From NCBI GenBank assembly GCA_030268105.1, contig BSDZ01000101.1, positions 2,566,001 to 2,630,000 of the forward strand: DNA of 64,000 nucleotides. The letters run 5' to 3'. Each line of letters opens with the position of its first letter. Position 1 is the first letter of the stretch. Shown piece by piece: positions 33,755 to 44,762 of the stretch. Below the pieces are notes generated by a model. That model did not search any database, was not told where the DNA came from, and saw only the letters and a program-made list of their open reading frames with translations. The position numbers were made by a program, and so were the translations under genes. The DNA comes from Volvox africanus. Taxonomy: Eukaryota; Chlorophyta; Chlorophyceae; Chlamydomonadales; Volvocaceae.

Positions 33755-34176
33755 TGTTGTATCCTTAATGCATTTTGGTAATTCATTAAGTATAATAATT
33801 ATCTGTTTATTATTTTATGATATAATATATTTAATTATCAGATTAACTGTTTCATGTTCCCATCTGGCATTCGATTTGTGGATTTGGTCTCGGCTGTCGA
33901 TGACAAATACTAACCGATTTCCTGAAACATCCGAACCTGTCGGTTACTCCATAACCTGTATGGAATGGGCCATTTACCGCCTGAATGGTAAATGGTGGAA
34001 CATCTGGTTCCTGGTTCACTGAATCACCGGTTGTAGTGGTGACTTCTGAAGGTCACGCCCGGTTCGAGGCCTTATGGTCTCTCAAGTACGACCTAGTCGG
34101 CGGCTCTACTTAATCGGGCTCTGGCACAACAACCGGTATCTTTTGATACCACCCTTCGTGGGTACCATATACAACA
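33755..34176 (+). mobile_element. solo LTR of a fourth family (422 bp)
   Basis: Starts TGTTGTATCCTTAATGC and ends CATATACAACA, with duplication AGTCC at 33750-33754 and 34177-34181. The uninterrupted site reads TTGAGTCCATTGG in C. The interior matches none of the other LTRs here, apart from the terminal TGTTGTAT/ATACAACA. Confidence 0.9.
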
Positions 34177-37004
34177 AGTCCATTGGAGCTGGACGAGGTA
34201 AAGCGCCAGGTGACGGATTTGCTCGCGAAGGGTATGATACGCCCCAGCACATCCCCGTATTCTGCACCGATTTTGTTTGTCGGTAAGAAGGATGGGACCT
34301 TGCGCATGTGCATCGATTACCGGGGGTTGAATGCAAGTACGGTGAAAAATCCCTACCCTTTGCCACGCGTTGACGACCTGTTGGATAAGCTGAAGGGTTT
34401 GGCTTATTTTTCCTCGATTGACTTACAACAGGGCTATAATCAGATTCGCATCGCTGCCTCTGATATTCCGAAAACCGCTTTTCGGACGCCCTTTGGTCAT
34501 TTCGAGTATACGGTCCTATCGTTTGGTTTGACTAATGCCCCTGCGACGTTTCAGGCGGTTATGGACCAAATGTTTAGGCCGTTTATCGACAGGTTCGTTG
34601 TTTGCTACCTGGATGACATCTTGGTTTATTCCAAGACGCGCGAGGAGCACTTGGAGCATCTTCGGCTCGTGCTCGACATTATGAGGCCGGAGCAATTGTT
34701 TGCTAAACGCGCCAAATGCTTTTGGGCGCAGCCTCAGGTGGAATATTTAGGCCACATTGTGTCCGCCACTGGTGTGAAGATGGACCCGCGGAAGGTCGCC
34801 GTGGTTCGCAATTGGCCCGCGCCTCAGAACCTCATGGAGCTGCGTAAGTTCCTTGGCTTGACCAATTATTTCCGGAAGTTCATTGAAAAATCTTCCATCC
34901 TTGCGGCCCCGCTTACTAACTTAACTCGCAAAGGTGTTTTCGTTTCGCTCGAGTCGTGGACGTCGCAATGCCAGCGGGCATTCGAAGAGCTCAAGTGAAC
35001 CGTTGCCGAAGATGTCACCCTTGCATTCCCTGATTACTCGTTGCCGTTTCGTGTTGAGGTAGTGTCTGATGCCTCAATATTTGGAAGCGGCGCTGTATTG
35101 TTACAGGAAGGGCGACCGATCACTTTCACGAGTAAGAAGTTTTCTGGTGCGGAGATGCGCTACACCACCGGGGAACAGGAGCTTCTGGCAGTGCTGCATG
35201 CTTTAAAGGAATGGCGCTGTTACCTCGAGGGACGCCCATTTACTTTAAAGACTGACCACAAGCCCCTAACATTTTTGCAAAGCGTTCCGATGTTGAACCG
35301 CCGTCAGGCTAGGTGGATGGAATACCTAGCTAGGTTCGACTGCACCTGGGAGTACATTTCTGGTAAATTGAATATTGCCGATGCTCTCAGTCGACATCCG
35401 TCACTACACGCTGCAATTTTAGCAGCGCCCGTCTTACGACCGCATAACGAGGAGGTGCCGATCGTGACGGACCTCGCAGAGCGGTTGAAGGTTGCCTACA
35501 ACGCAGATGCCTGGTTCTCGGAGCCAGCTAATGTAGAACATCTTCGCAAGCAGAATGGCCTTTGGCTACGGACGGAGGGTGCAGCTACGCAAATCGTCCT
35601 TCCGAACGACGACGCGCTATGCAACGACATCCTTGCGCGGTTCCATGAGGATCCGTTAGCAGGACACCCTGGTAGCAAGCGGTTGGTCGAGTTGGTGCAA
35701 CGTTCCTTTTGGTGGCCTCGTTTGGCTAACGATGCGGTGAACTTCGTACAGACATGCAGTCTGTGCCAGCGCAATAAGGCTTTGTCCGGTAAGGGCTACG
35801 GGTTGTTGCAACCGTTGCCTGTCCCGGATGCGCCTTGGGAAAGTGTTTCCATGGACTTTGTAGTCGCGCTGCCCAAAACTGAGGGGGGATATGATGCGGT
35901 GTTCGTAATGGTCGATCGTCTGACTAAGATGGTTCACCTAGCACCATGCACATCATCCTGCACGACTGAGCAAACAGCACGCTTGTTTTTCAATAATGTG
36001 GTTCAGTTACACGGGGTTCCCAAAAACGTGATCTCGGACCGCGGTGGACAGTTCAAGTCTAAGTTTTGGGAAGCGCTCTGCAAGCTAGTTGGCATGCGTG
36101 TCAACCTGAGCACAGCATACCACCCGCAGACTGATGGTCAAACTGAACGCACAAACCGCACGTTGGGTGATATGTTGCACAATTATGCTGGTCGCACACC
36201 ACTTGTTTGGGATACGTTTTTGACTGCGGCAGAATTCACGCTTAACAACGCTGTTAACCGCTCTACAGGCAAAAGTCCATTCTTTCTTAACTACGGGTTT
36301 CACCCCGCACTACCCGTGTGGCGTGAGTTGGAAGTGAACGTGCCTGCTGCTAAGCTTTTTGCCAAGTCTTTTATGTCCCGAATCACAGACGCGAAGGCGT
36401 GTTTGGACGAGACGCAGCAACGAACGACGGAATACTACAACAAATCCAAGCAGGATGTGACGTTTTCGGAAGGGCAACTCGTGTTGCTAAGCACCAAGAA
36501 CTTGCGTTCCTTGGCCGACGGATCCCGAAAACTCTTACCCCGCTGGATTGGTCCATATCCTGTCGTGCGCATGGTTGGGAATGTGGCTGTGGAGCTTGCA
36601 TTGCCCGCTGATATGACCATTCACCCCACGTTTCACGTATCGCTTGTCCGTCCTTATCGTGGTATGGAACCCGTCCCTGAGCCTGCTAACGCCCCCGCAG
36701 CGATAGAACCAGTTCCCGAGACCTGGATCGCTGGTAAACAGAAGTTTTACGATGTGGAGCGGGTGTTAGATTATCTCGCGCGTCGTGTGGGCCGACACCG
36801 ACGTAAGCGGACAGTACACGAGTACTTGGTCAAGTGGACAGGGTATACCAGCGAGCACAACTCATGGGAACCGGCACGCAACTTCTCGCAGGACATGAAG
36901 CCCCTGCTCGAAGAAGCCCGCAAACGTGCCACGCAAGCCCAATGACCCTTGCAGTCGATGCTGTATGAAGCAGCGAGGACGCTGCATACGGGAGGGGGGA
37001 TAAT

Positions 37005-37838
37005 TGTTGTGCTACGGTTCGTTTCCCGCCGATGTGTAGGTCGATGCGACCCTACAAGGCGAAGTGTTATCTTAATGAATGCATGAATGACTATTGCATA
37101 TGAATGAACCTGCATGATATAGATGTATTCGCATACATTTATATATGCATTTGGCATGTTATCATTATCCATCGCGACATCGCATCATGGCAAATCCGCC
37201 TAGCATGCATAAAATACCGAATCATTGAAGTGCGCATTATGCTCGTGCTATGAAACGATAAGTAATATTATGTGATATAATATTACTTCATTACAGCACA
37301 CGTTGAGAGCGCCGCACTCGTCGCGATGCATGCCTTGCAACCGAATATCGTTATTTGGACCCTTGCATCATGTGAATGCCGGAAAGGCTTATACGTTGTT
37401 ATACATGGACATCGCCTATACGCAGTAGGGTTGTCACACTTAGGATCGGCCTCCTAGTGTGAATCGTACGGCATCGCGATGCTACGAGTATAACAGATGC
37501 GAGGACGGCTAAGCAAGATAAGATATTCAACACCGGAGAACACTCGTGTGTTCTACATTATCATTGCTATACGCTACTCTACTTAGCCCGAGCTAAGCCT
37601 AAACTTCACTATTCACCGCCGCGTGATGATTGCTTGCTTCCGGCGCTGACGGCGATTACGTTCATTGCACCGCTTCGATCTGTAAGACTGTAAGTTATAT
37701 CTCTCTTCGTCTTGAAGTCTTCCGCTGTCTCTGTTTGCTCGCGCTTGCCTTGCTGTACTTGCAAGTGCTCGCGCATTGGTGTCGCAAGCCTTCAGACGCG
37801 CAGATACTGATGAGCAAACACGAAGGAGAGGTACAACA
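37005..37838 (+). repeat. 3' LTR of element G (LTR2, 834 bp)
   Basis: Preceded by a polypurine tract GGGAGGGGGGATAAT. TGTTGTGCTACGG start, GGTACAACA end, then TGGCG. Confidence 0.95.
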
Positions 37839-37843
37839 TGGCG

Positions 37844-38562
37844 CACCATCGCGCAAGGGATTCAGTAAGACCGCGATGAAACCAAAAGATGCGATCCTCT
37901 TCAGGGAAGTTAACAATAGGAGTTATCAGTGCCTCAAAGCGTGACTGATAAGCAGGGACGGTCTCGTGTGGACGCATATGGTACGTGCCTTGTGCCAGCA
38001 TCTTACGAGCCTCTTTACTACTCGAGCGAACTTCGGTAGCAAAGCGAGCGAGGAGGGCATCGATCAGGTTTTCGAACGTTTATTTAACTCTAGCGGTTGT
38101 CCACTCGTCATACCAATCCTTTACAGCACGCTCAAGGGTATTCCCAACGAACAGGCATTTAATGGAGTCGCATCCCCCGCCATGCACCGCTTGCAGATAC
38201 TGCCTAGCGTCACGGACGTAGGCCCGTGTCCTATCCGTGACACTATGTCCTGAATTCTTTGCCTTTTCGTCAGCGGATATATTAAGCTTAGGCACGGGGA
38301 TGGTCAAGTTCATTACCTCCGGTATTCCGACGGGTTCTTGAATCGCAGGTGTTACCGGAGCCCGTTGCACTCCAGCTCCTTCACTCGTTGTAGCCGCTGC
38401 CGACAGTGGCACAATTAAGTGTGAAGGGGTCTGGAGAACAATGGGATCTGACATAATACGAGTTCCGATGGTATCGGGATCAGCACAAGCAGTTCTAGCG
38501 GTGAGACCGCCGTCGGGCTGGCTTGCGGTGCCCAGATAGGAACTATCTTCGCGTCCTGACAT
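37844..38562 (-). pseudogene. Gag of element F, N-terminal part
   Basis: Starts MSGREDSSYLGTASQPDGG at 38562, close to A Gag throughout. A frameshift near 38085 disrupts the TTARG..FDNLIDALL region. It resumes (TEVRSSSKEARKMLAQG, RPHETVPAYQSRF) to the element G insertion point. Confidence 0.85.
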
Positions 38563-39029
38563 GGAGCACGAACTTATGTTTATGAACAGGAATTTACTAA
38601 AAGACTTGTGAGCAAGTTAACACAAGAGGAATTTTTGACTACTCGCGTACCGACAGTACTCCTGAGTAAGCCGAGAAGAAAAGCGATGTAATCCGTAAGG
38701 CCGTCTTTTATCTCTGTAGTTCTCTGGATTAAGGCCTTGATTTGTTCCGTGTTTAGGTGTTGTCCAGCCAACACCGCGTTCAATGTTGGCGTTCATTCAC
38801 CTGCGACTCACAGTGCAAGCTCGCAACGAGAATGCAGCAGCTAGTTATCAACAGATATCTAGGATTACAAACCGGAAGCGGCGGCGTCCAGAACGGCGCG
38901 GCCAAGATCCTCAGCAAAGGTGTCTAAAGGGCTGCGGCGATTGTCGTCGTAGCTTGCCATCGCGAGAACCTACTTCCGATAAGGGACAACGAGGCAGTCG
39001 TGACTTTAACCTGGTCTCGCTACCAAATT

Positions 39030-39846
39030 TGTTGTATCCTTCCTTCCTCAATCATGCACTGAAATCTGCATGTCTGGATTGTTAGCTAAGTGCACACCAA
39101 GCTTACGAACAGCAAGGCGATCCAATGCAAGTAACGTGACAGCGGAAGACTCAGCAACAAGGATGGATCCAACTTACAATAGACTTCGATTACAGATAGG
39201 TAGTCGGCCGTCAGACCCCGTGGGCAATGTTCATCATCCGGCTGAAGATGCTATGCTTAAATAGCTCGGGCCGAATATAAATGAGTAAAACGTATATAAT
39301 AGAATCAAATTGAGTTAAGTACGCGAGTACTTGATCCAAAGTAGCGTCGAGCCGACTTCGGTCTCTAGGCGGCTGTCCTCGCACCTATCACGTCGTGATA
39401 CCAATGTGCAGTACAGGTCTCACTGGATTCCGATCTCAAGTGTGAGTACCTTCGTAGCTCTGTTCTAAATACCGCGTAATCCGTGATATTAATGAATGCA
39501 ACGCATGCAATATGCGAAGGTCCGAATATCGATATTCGGTTGCCGACCCAACCATCGCAATCGTCACATTCTCGCATATGCATATGGTTTATGACACGGA
39601 TGAGGTAATAAAATTTAAAGTATTATTACGTGAGATATTATCCAAATAGATAGGTCGCGCATTAATTATCAGCCTCGAGTCAAACATGTTGACCGACAGC
39701 GAGATGTCATAGATGATTATGTAACATGCCTGATTAGCTAGATATACTCGAGTATATCATGCTAATGTGATTATATCATGCTTTATAATGCTCGAATGTA
39801 TTGCAGCCTGTTTCGGTGTGAACGGTGATCGAACCGGCGTACAACA
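39030..39846 (-). repeat. 5' LTR of element F (LTR1, inverted)
   Basis: Complement of LTR1 from TGTTGTATCC to CGGCGTACAACA. The leader between it and Gag (38563-39029) contains the primer-binding site at 39011-39025. Confidence 0.9.
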
Positions 39847-40039
39847 ATGAATGCTGCCCGCGGAGTCTGACGGCAGATTTCTACTTTGCAATCGAAGATC
39901 ATGGTAAGTTGAATCTTTCCTTGTTGATAAGTCTTCCGCTGTCGCATTGAACCGTCCTGCTGTTCGTAAGCATGATGCACTTGTAGCTAACACTCAGACG
40001 CGCAGATTCAGTGCATGATCGAAGAAGGAAGGATACAAC

Positions 40040-40040
<1 letters not shown>
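39847..40040 (+). repeat. LTR1 3' fragment, right end of the nest
   Basis: The last 194 bp of a plus-strand LTR1, from within GATGAACATTGCCCGCGG to GGATACAACA. It enters the TATATG repeat at 40041. The matching left part of this LTR is missing, consistent with a deletion spanning the far border of element F. Confidence 0.85.
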
Positions 40041-40071
<31 letters not shown>

Positions 40072-40072
40072 T

Positions 40073-40129
<57 letters not shown>

Positions 40130-40158
40130 GTGTATATGTATATGTATATATATGGGTG
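40041..40158 (+). repeat. TATATG microsatellite
   Basis: About 19 near-perfect hexamer units with one TTTATG variant. It continues the run interrupted at 2876. Similar runs lie at 40790-40872 (with ACATGT variants) and 41067-41098. Confidence 0.95.
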
Positions 40159-40159
40159 T

Positions 40160-40343
40160 TACACTGTGGGCGACTCACCCTTCAAAGACTAGCACCAGGG
40201 GTCCTGACCGGACGAAGCCACAGCACAGGGGAGGAGGACGTGGCTTTGTCTGTCTGTCCTGCCACGTCCCCCCCCCTCTCACTTGGGCCAGCGAAACCTC
40301 AGAGGCTCTCACCTGGCCACTTACAGAGCACTCAGGGTCACCA
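40160..40343 (-). repeat. R5 dispersed repeat, copy a
   Basis: Nearly the same as 40876-41066: GTCCTGACCGGAC, GCCACAGC.CAGGGGAGGAGG, CTTACAGAGCACTCAGGG. On the minus strand the unit ends GGCGAGTC.CCCACAGTGTAAC. Related sequence may extend to about 40680, where I see no gene. Confidence 0.75.
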
Positions 40344-40875
40344 AGAAACCACAGAAGGGCCCAACAGAAAAAGGGGGACACCTAGCTGCTCAAAGAACGG
40401 GGAACCCTCTCCTCTTACCCGAAACTGACCTGGCAAGAGCCTGACAGACACACACAGATCCCTTCAGACGAGAAACACCAGCAGAAAAGCACACTCCTAC
40501 ACAGCCGAGCCGGAAGAACCCAACAAGAGGCGGAGGGGGGGATGACAAGCCAAACTGGCGCCCCCCTAGAAAGCCTTCCGGCCCCACCGAAAGCTAGCCC
40601 CGCAGACACCTGCACTGCACAAGAAGGAAAGACCTCTCTCGCTGACCCCTCCCAAAACCCTAAGGACCCGAAGCCTGGACACAGGTACCTCTAGCCACGA
40701 ACCCCTCCACCCTCTCCCTTCCCCTCCTCAAGAACTAGACCGTCCTCCCCTTGTCTCTACCACCCTGACTCTCTCCCTCTACATCTACATGTATATGTAC
40801 ATATATATGTATATGTACATATATATGTATATGTACATGTATATGTATATGTACATGTATATGTATATATATGAG

Positions 40876-41065
40876 TATTACACTGTGGTTATTTTGTGAC
40901 TCGCCCTTCAAAGACGAGCACCGGGGGTCCTGACCGGACCAAGCCACAGCGCAGGGGAGGAGGTCGTGGCTGTCTGTCTGTCCTGCCACGTGCTCCCCCG
41001 CTCACTTGGGTCAGCGAAACCTCAGAGGCTCTCGCCTGGCCACTTACAGAGCACTCAGGGCCACC

Positions 41066-41066
<1 letters not shown>
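40876..41066 (-). repeat. R5 dispersed repeat, copy b
   Basis: Second local copy of R5, flanked on both sides by TATATG runs. It differs from copy a by scattered substitutions and a short insertion (TTATTTTGTG). Confidence 0.8.
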
Positions 41067-41097
<31 letters not shown>

Positions 41098-41099
<2 letters not shown>

Positions 41100-41279
41100 G
41101 TACAAGCATGGGTATGTCATCCGTGTGTGGAAAGTAAAACCTGCTGCTGGTGAGCGAGCAGCTTAAGGGGCGTTCTGGCACGCATCTTCGACACTGGTAA
41201 TTTTACGAATATAAGGTCTGGATTGGAGGTCGCCAGCTGAAATCCCGCCAGCAGATAGACTGACGGGGTCTTTCTTAAC
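41098..41279 (+). repeat. R6 repeat, copy 1
   Basis: Begins GTGTACAAGCATGGGTATG and runs to GGGGTCTTTCTTAACAA. Matches 42472-42655 with few differences. Confidence 0.85.
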
Positions 41280-41757
41280 AATGCCAGATCGCCACACACC
41301 ATGGTGCTACTGCTGGTGGAGGGCCGCAAGCTGCAGCAGGACAATCTACTATGTCAGTGGGACTCCATCTATGAGTGCTACCGAAGGATGGTAGGTTGGT
41401 AGAGCGGCAGACAGGCCGGCCGGCCGCAATGGCACGTGGAGGGAAGGGTCTGGCGGCAGTGGCCTACAGGAGTGACAATGACAGCGCTGTTCGGCAAGCT
41501 GAAGGGCCCGCTATCCACAGCCACAATATTGAGAGCTTGTTGGGGAGTTACAGCCCGTCGGGGCCCATGATACATGGGTACAAAAGGTCATACGAGTAGC
41601 ATGAAATAGAAGGAGTACATGCAGGGTGGCATGCAGCAGCACGCAGCATGGTGCACGGGCGTGCCAGCGGCCCGTATAGGGCATGGCGTGTAGTCTAGGG
41701 AATCCTGAAATAGCAGATCACAAGTCCGTCCATCCCCCACCTCCGGGTGGGGCAAAC

Positions 41758-41839
41758 CGCACCGGATGCAATTCGAACGCACGCGGGGAGACCCCACCGC
41801 CTTAGCAGGGCGGCGCCTTAACCACTCGGCCACAGGTGC
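41758..41839 (-). tRNA. tRNA-Ser (anticodon GCT)
   Basis: Folds as a class II tRNA of 82 nt. The acceptor is GCACCTG/CCGGTGC with one T-C mismatch and discriminator G. The D arm is GCC-GAGTGGTTAA-GGC, the anticodon stem CCGCC/GGCGG with loop CTGCTAA (anticodon at 41804-41806), the long variable arm GGGG-TCT-CCCC, and the T arm GTGCG-TTCGAAT-TGCAT with two G-U pairs. No CCA is encoded, as expected for a nuclear gene. The long arm and GCT anticodon identify serine (codons AGC/AGU). The mismatch and weak T stem leave open a tRNA-derived pseudogene. Confidence 0.85.
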
Positions 41840-42128
41840 AGGTCGCTTCGGGCTCCAAGCGCGTCAAGTACAAAACCACCAACACCGCATCCGCGTTTGC
41901 TGTCGTTCCTGCAACAAGAACTGCAGTTGTCATGCAGTCTAACCTACGACGACCATACCACAAAAGGACAGCAGCCTGCCAAGAAGTAGTGCTGATACAG
42001 CATCATGTCCCTCATCGTGATTTGCAGACAGTGGTCGTACCTGCATGCATGGAGTGAGCGCACAGCCAGCGCTACTACCCACTGGCATCGATGACGATGA
42101 CAGGCCACGACCATACCTCCACCACCTG

Positions 42129-42470
42129 CCCTGTAGGCTGGTGTGTCCCTCCAGCCATGTACCCCCTGATCCATCACCACATAGCTAGGGCCACGCAGCT
42201 ATCTGCAGCCACAGCAGTGCCATGCACACCCACCAGAAGCTCAGGTCGCACCATCACATCCCTGCTGCATCCATCTATCCAATTCATGCTTTTACCAGCT
42301 CTTGCTGCTTGTACCTCTGGTACAAGGTGCGCATAGCACACACACACACACAAACACACACAAACACACACCACACACACACACACACACACCACACACA
42401 CACCACACACACAAGCACACACATACACACACACACACACATATATATATATATGTGTGTGTGTATGTAT
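42129..42470 (+). repeat. R4 repeat copy 2 with CA/TA/GT microsatellite
   Basis: About 225 bp matching 2616-2850, followed by an imperfect CA run (about 42336-42440), a short TA run and a GT run. R6 follows directly at 42472. Confidence 0.85.
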
Positions 42471-42471
42471 A

Positions 42472-42655
42472 TGTGTACAAGCATGGGTATGTCATCCGTG
42501 TGTAGAAAGTAAAACTTGCTACTGGTGAGCGAGCAGCTTAAGGGGCGTTCTGGGCACGCATTTTAGACACTGGTAATTGTACGAATGTAAGGTCTGGATT
42601 GGAGGTCGCAGCTGAAATGCCGCCAGCAGATAGACTGACGGGGTCTTTCTTGACA
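42472..42655 (+). repeat. R6 repeat, copy 2
   Basis: GTGTACAAGCATGGGTATG to GGGGTCTTTCTTGACAA, matching 41098-41279. The order R4, microsatellite, R6 here parallels the pre-insertion order inferred on the left. Confidence 0.85.
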
Positions 42656-42662
42656 ACGCGGC

Positions 42663-44762
42663 TGTAATTTCTAGGCTGGTGTGTGGTGTGGCCTCCTGTA
42701 TGTCTCCGTGTCTCACGCTACCATCCAAATGTTTATTCATAATACAAGTATATATCTGTATACGGTTCTCCAGCGCCAAATACTATAGGTAGCTATCGCT
42801 AAGGTTTTACATTGGGTTCCTACATCTATCCCAGTTTTTATCAGTTTCAAGTTCATGTCCGTATTCAATATCACCAGATGTGTGCACGGTACGTCAGGTT
42901 TAGTAACCATTCATTCAATCCCACACGAAATACAAGCAAGTTGCTCTAATTCAGCTGACATCCGGTGTATGCATGTGCGTGTGCAGCATCTAGATATCAC
43001 CTCAAGGTTTAAGACTGGTATCGTAACATCCCAGCTACGTCAAAGCATATTCAATATAACAAAACAATATAGAGTAGACCATAGCAAAGGACAGCATAAC
43101 TAGCCAGCAGGGAGTTTACACATGCATGGTATGAGTATGTGCCTTAAGTTCGCTCCTGACCGAACGTTGTTGCCTTGATTGTGCGTGGCTCCGTTTCGGT
43201 CGTACAATATACGCACGTGACAGACAAACAAAAGAGGTACGGCCTACCTACCAACTACCATGCACGGAACTTAAGGTGCTGTGTTGCCCACCGTGGATTG
43301 CCCACTGTACACCGACGACGGTGATGTACAAATAGATGCGTATTGAGATGTACATCTCAGCAAAATGCAATGCCAGTGGCCTCTTTGTTGACACCCTACT
43401 TTCTTAAATCCGCTCACGGAGGGCCTAAACGCAAACATAAACAGTCAGGGTTGAAAGACGTAATCCATGATTGCCAGCATAAATATATAAACATATCGCT
43501 TAAACCTCGAAAATACAATGAGAGGGTCGAATAGCAGCCAGCTCTTCTTGTTTTGCTTTCCACATGAGACACACTATTAGCGCATATGCGATCAATGTTT
43601 GTCAACGATGCACTGTGAAGGCCTGGAACCGGCTCGCTCCCCCTCCAGTTGTCGTGCAGTATACGGCACACATACTCAAGGTGCAAACCGCACACACTCG
43701 GCACCTCATCAATCAATTGAGAGGCCTTTGCTTTACGTAAGGCAGGCAACTTCTACACCCATAATAAGTCATCAGGAGTGAAGGGCACCTCTTCCGGTCA
43801 ATATCCCGCCCTTCTATCTTCTGCCTGGCTGTTGATTATTTATCTAGAAATAAGCAGTACATACAATCAAACAATCAACATGCGACATAAGTGATACAGC
43901 AGATAAGAAGGTGACCATTTCAAGCTCACAAAACAGTTCAACAAGGATCGTTTACATACGTACATGCACATCAAGCTCATATAGCGCTGCTGCTAGCTGC
44001 AGCGGCAGCATACAACAGTGGTAGCACGTGCGCGGCTGTGGTCGGTCTTGAGATGCTGAGGATGCAGATGTAGACGGATGGATTGTGTACAACAGCTACA
44101 TCCACCAAGCTACAGCAAAGTACCGATCGGAAGATGCCCAGTTAACTGGTCATCTCGGATAGATTTATATCTATCCGTAGACATCCTAATCAGGATACTG
44201 CAGCGGTCATGGATAGATGGTGCGACGTGCTAGAGTTATTAGATAGGTCTAGACATGCAGGTTTTTTGTGTTCCTGGGTTTTTATCTATCAAGCAACCAT
44301 CACACGATATCATATGTATCATTATCATATATGATTTCTGCACTCGCCCTCCTGCCTGGTGTAGTGCACACATATATATATATATATGTATACATACCGT
44401 AGAGGTCGTGTACATACATTATCATCGGCAGCAATCCATCCAACTCTATCAACTATCTATCAATTTTCCAGCGCCATGATAAGCGCAGCATTTCGATTAT
44501 TTAGATGGAGAAAAGCAAGGAAAACATTAGGTTCTTTGAAATGCATCTTATGAACGTAGAACATGAATACATATATGCAGCACATACGGTTAACGTCACA
44601 GCAGTCTGCGATACATCTACGCCACACGCACGCTGCTGGCCAATAGCCAACAGCTGGTCCCTGGGTTAAGATGACGCACCTATATTTATATTTATATATA
44701 TATATACAATCTGCCACGTGACGCAGTAAAAGAGTGATACATGGGTTTATATTAGTTGGTCG
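42663..44762. other. intergenic, no recognised feature
   Basis: I see no convincing exon, RNA gene or repeat with a partner elsewhere in the window. Short TA runs occur at about 44371-44388 and 44680-44706. The permease stop codon is at the right edge. Confidence 0.5.

Larger units (their letters stand above)
31633..36945 (+). pseudogene. Pol of element G, two solo-LTR insertions and one TGA
   Basis: The first segment (to 32737) has the pol N-terminal region and protease [12 protein letters not shown] (about 32264-32299). After the two solo LTRs, RT runs from 34182 (YRLSP before the insert; [44 protein letters not shown]), with TGA at 34996-34998 in place of CGA. From 35041 the frame is open for 634 codons: RNase H (SDASIFGSGAV, TDHKPLTFLQS, ADALSRHPS), integrase zinc site and D-D-E, FHVSLVRPYRG, and chromodomain (YDVERVLDYLARRVG, EYLVKWTGYTSEHNSWEP). 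Only a handful of changes separate it from an intact frame. Confidence 0.95.
29130..37838 (+). mobile_element. element G: family-2 chromovirus, best preserved copy
   Basis: LTR2 copies at 29130-29963 and 37005-37838 (834 bp each), with perfect duplication TGGCG (29125-29129 and 37839-37843). Gag and pol are full length apart from a lost gag ATG, two TGA codons and two solo-LTR insertions (32738-33556, 33755-34176). RT, RNase H, integrase and chromodomain motifs are all intact. It is the reference copy for this family in the window. Confidence 0.95.
28664..39846 (-). mobile_element. element F: minus-strand family-1 element, gag only, split by G
   Basis: On the minus strand: 5' LTR1 (39846-39030), primer-binding site TGGTAGCGAGACCAG (39025-39011), leader, Gag start (38562), interruption by element G, then Gag resumed from 29129 to 28664. 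It stops in the zinc knuckle (CLRCAGE) exactly at the LTR border of E. Pol and the 3' LTR are missing. Confidence 0.85.
2877..40040 (+). mobile_element. outermost LTR1 retrotransposon and everything nested in it
   Basis: The left border is an LTR1 start (TGTTGTAC, 2877) and the right border an LTR1 end (GGATACAACA, 40031-40040). The flanks carry the same 5 bp, TGTAT (2872-2876 and 40041-40045), within one TATATG microsatellite. The two borders are therefore ends of one ancient Ty3/Gypsy insertion, later expanded by at least seven further insertions and pared by deletions. Because the target is a simple repeat, the duplication match alone is weak; the shared microsatellite on both sides carries the argument. 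Confidence 0.7.

Noticed and set aside
40011..40428. Overlapping open frames of about 130 codons on the plus strand
   Set aside because: They start in an LTR end and translate the TATATG microsatellite into YVYVYV or ICICIC repeats.
42174..42512. Cys/Val- and His/Thr-repeat open frames on both strands
   Set aside because: Translations of the CA/GT microsatellite only.
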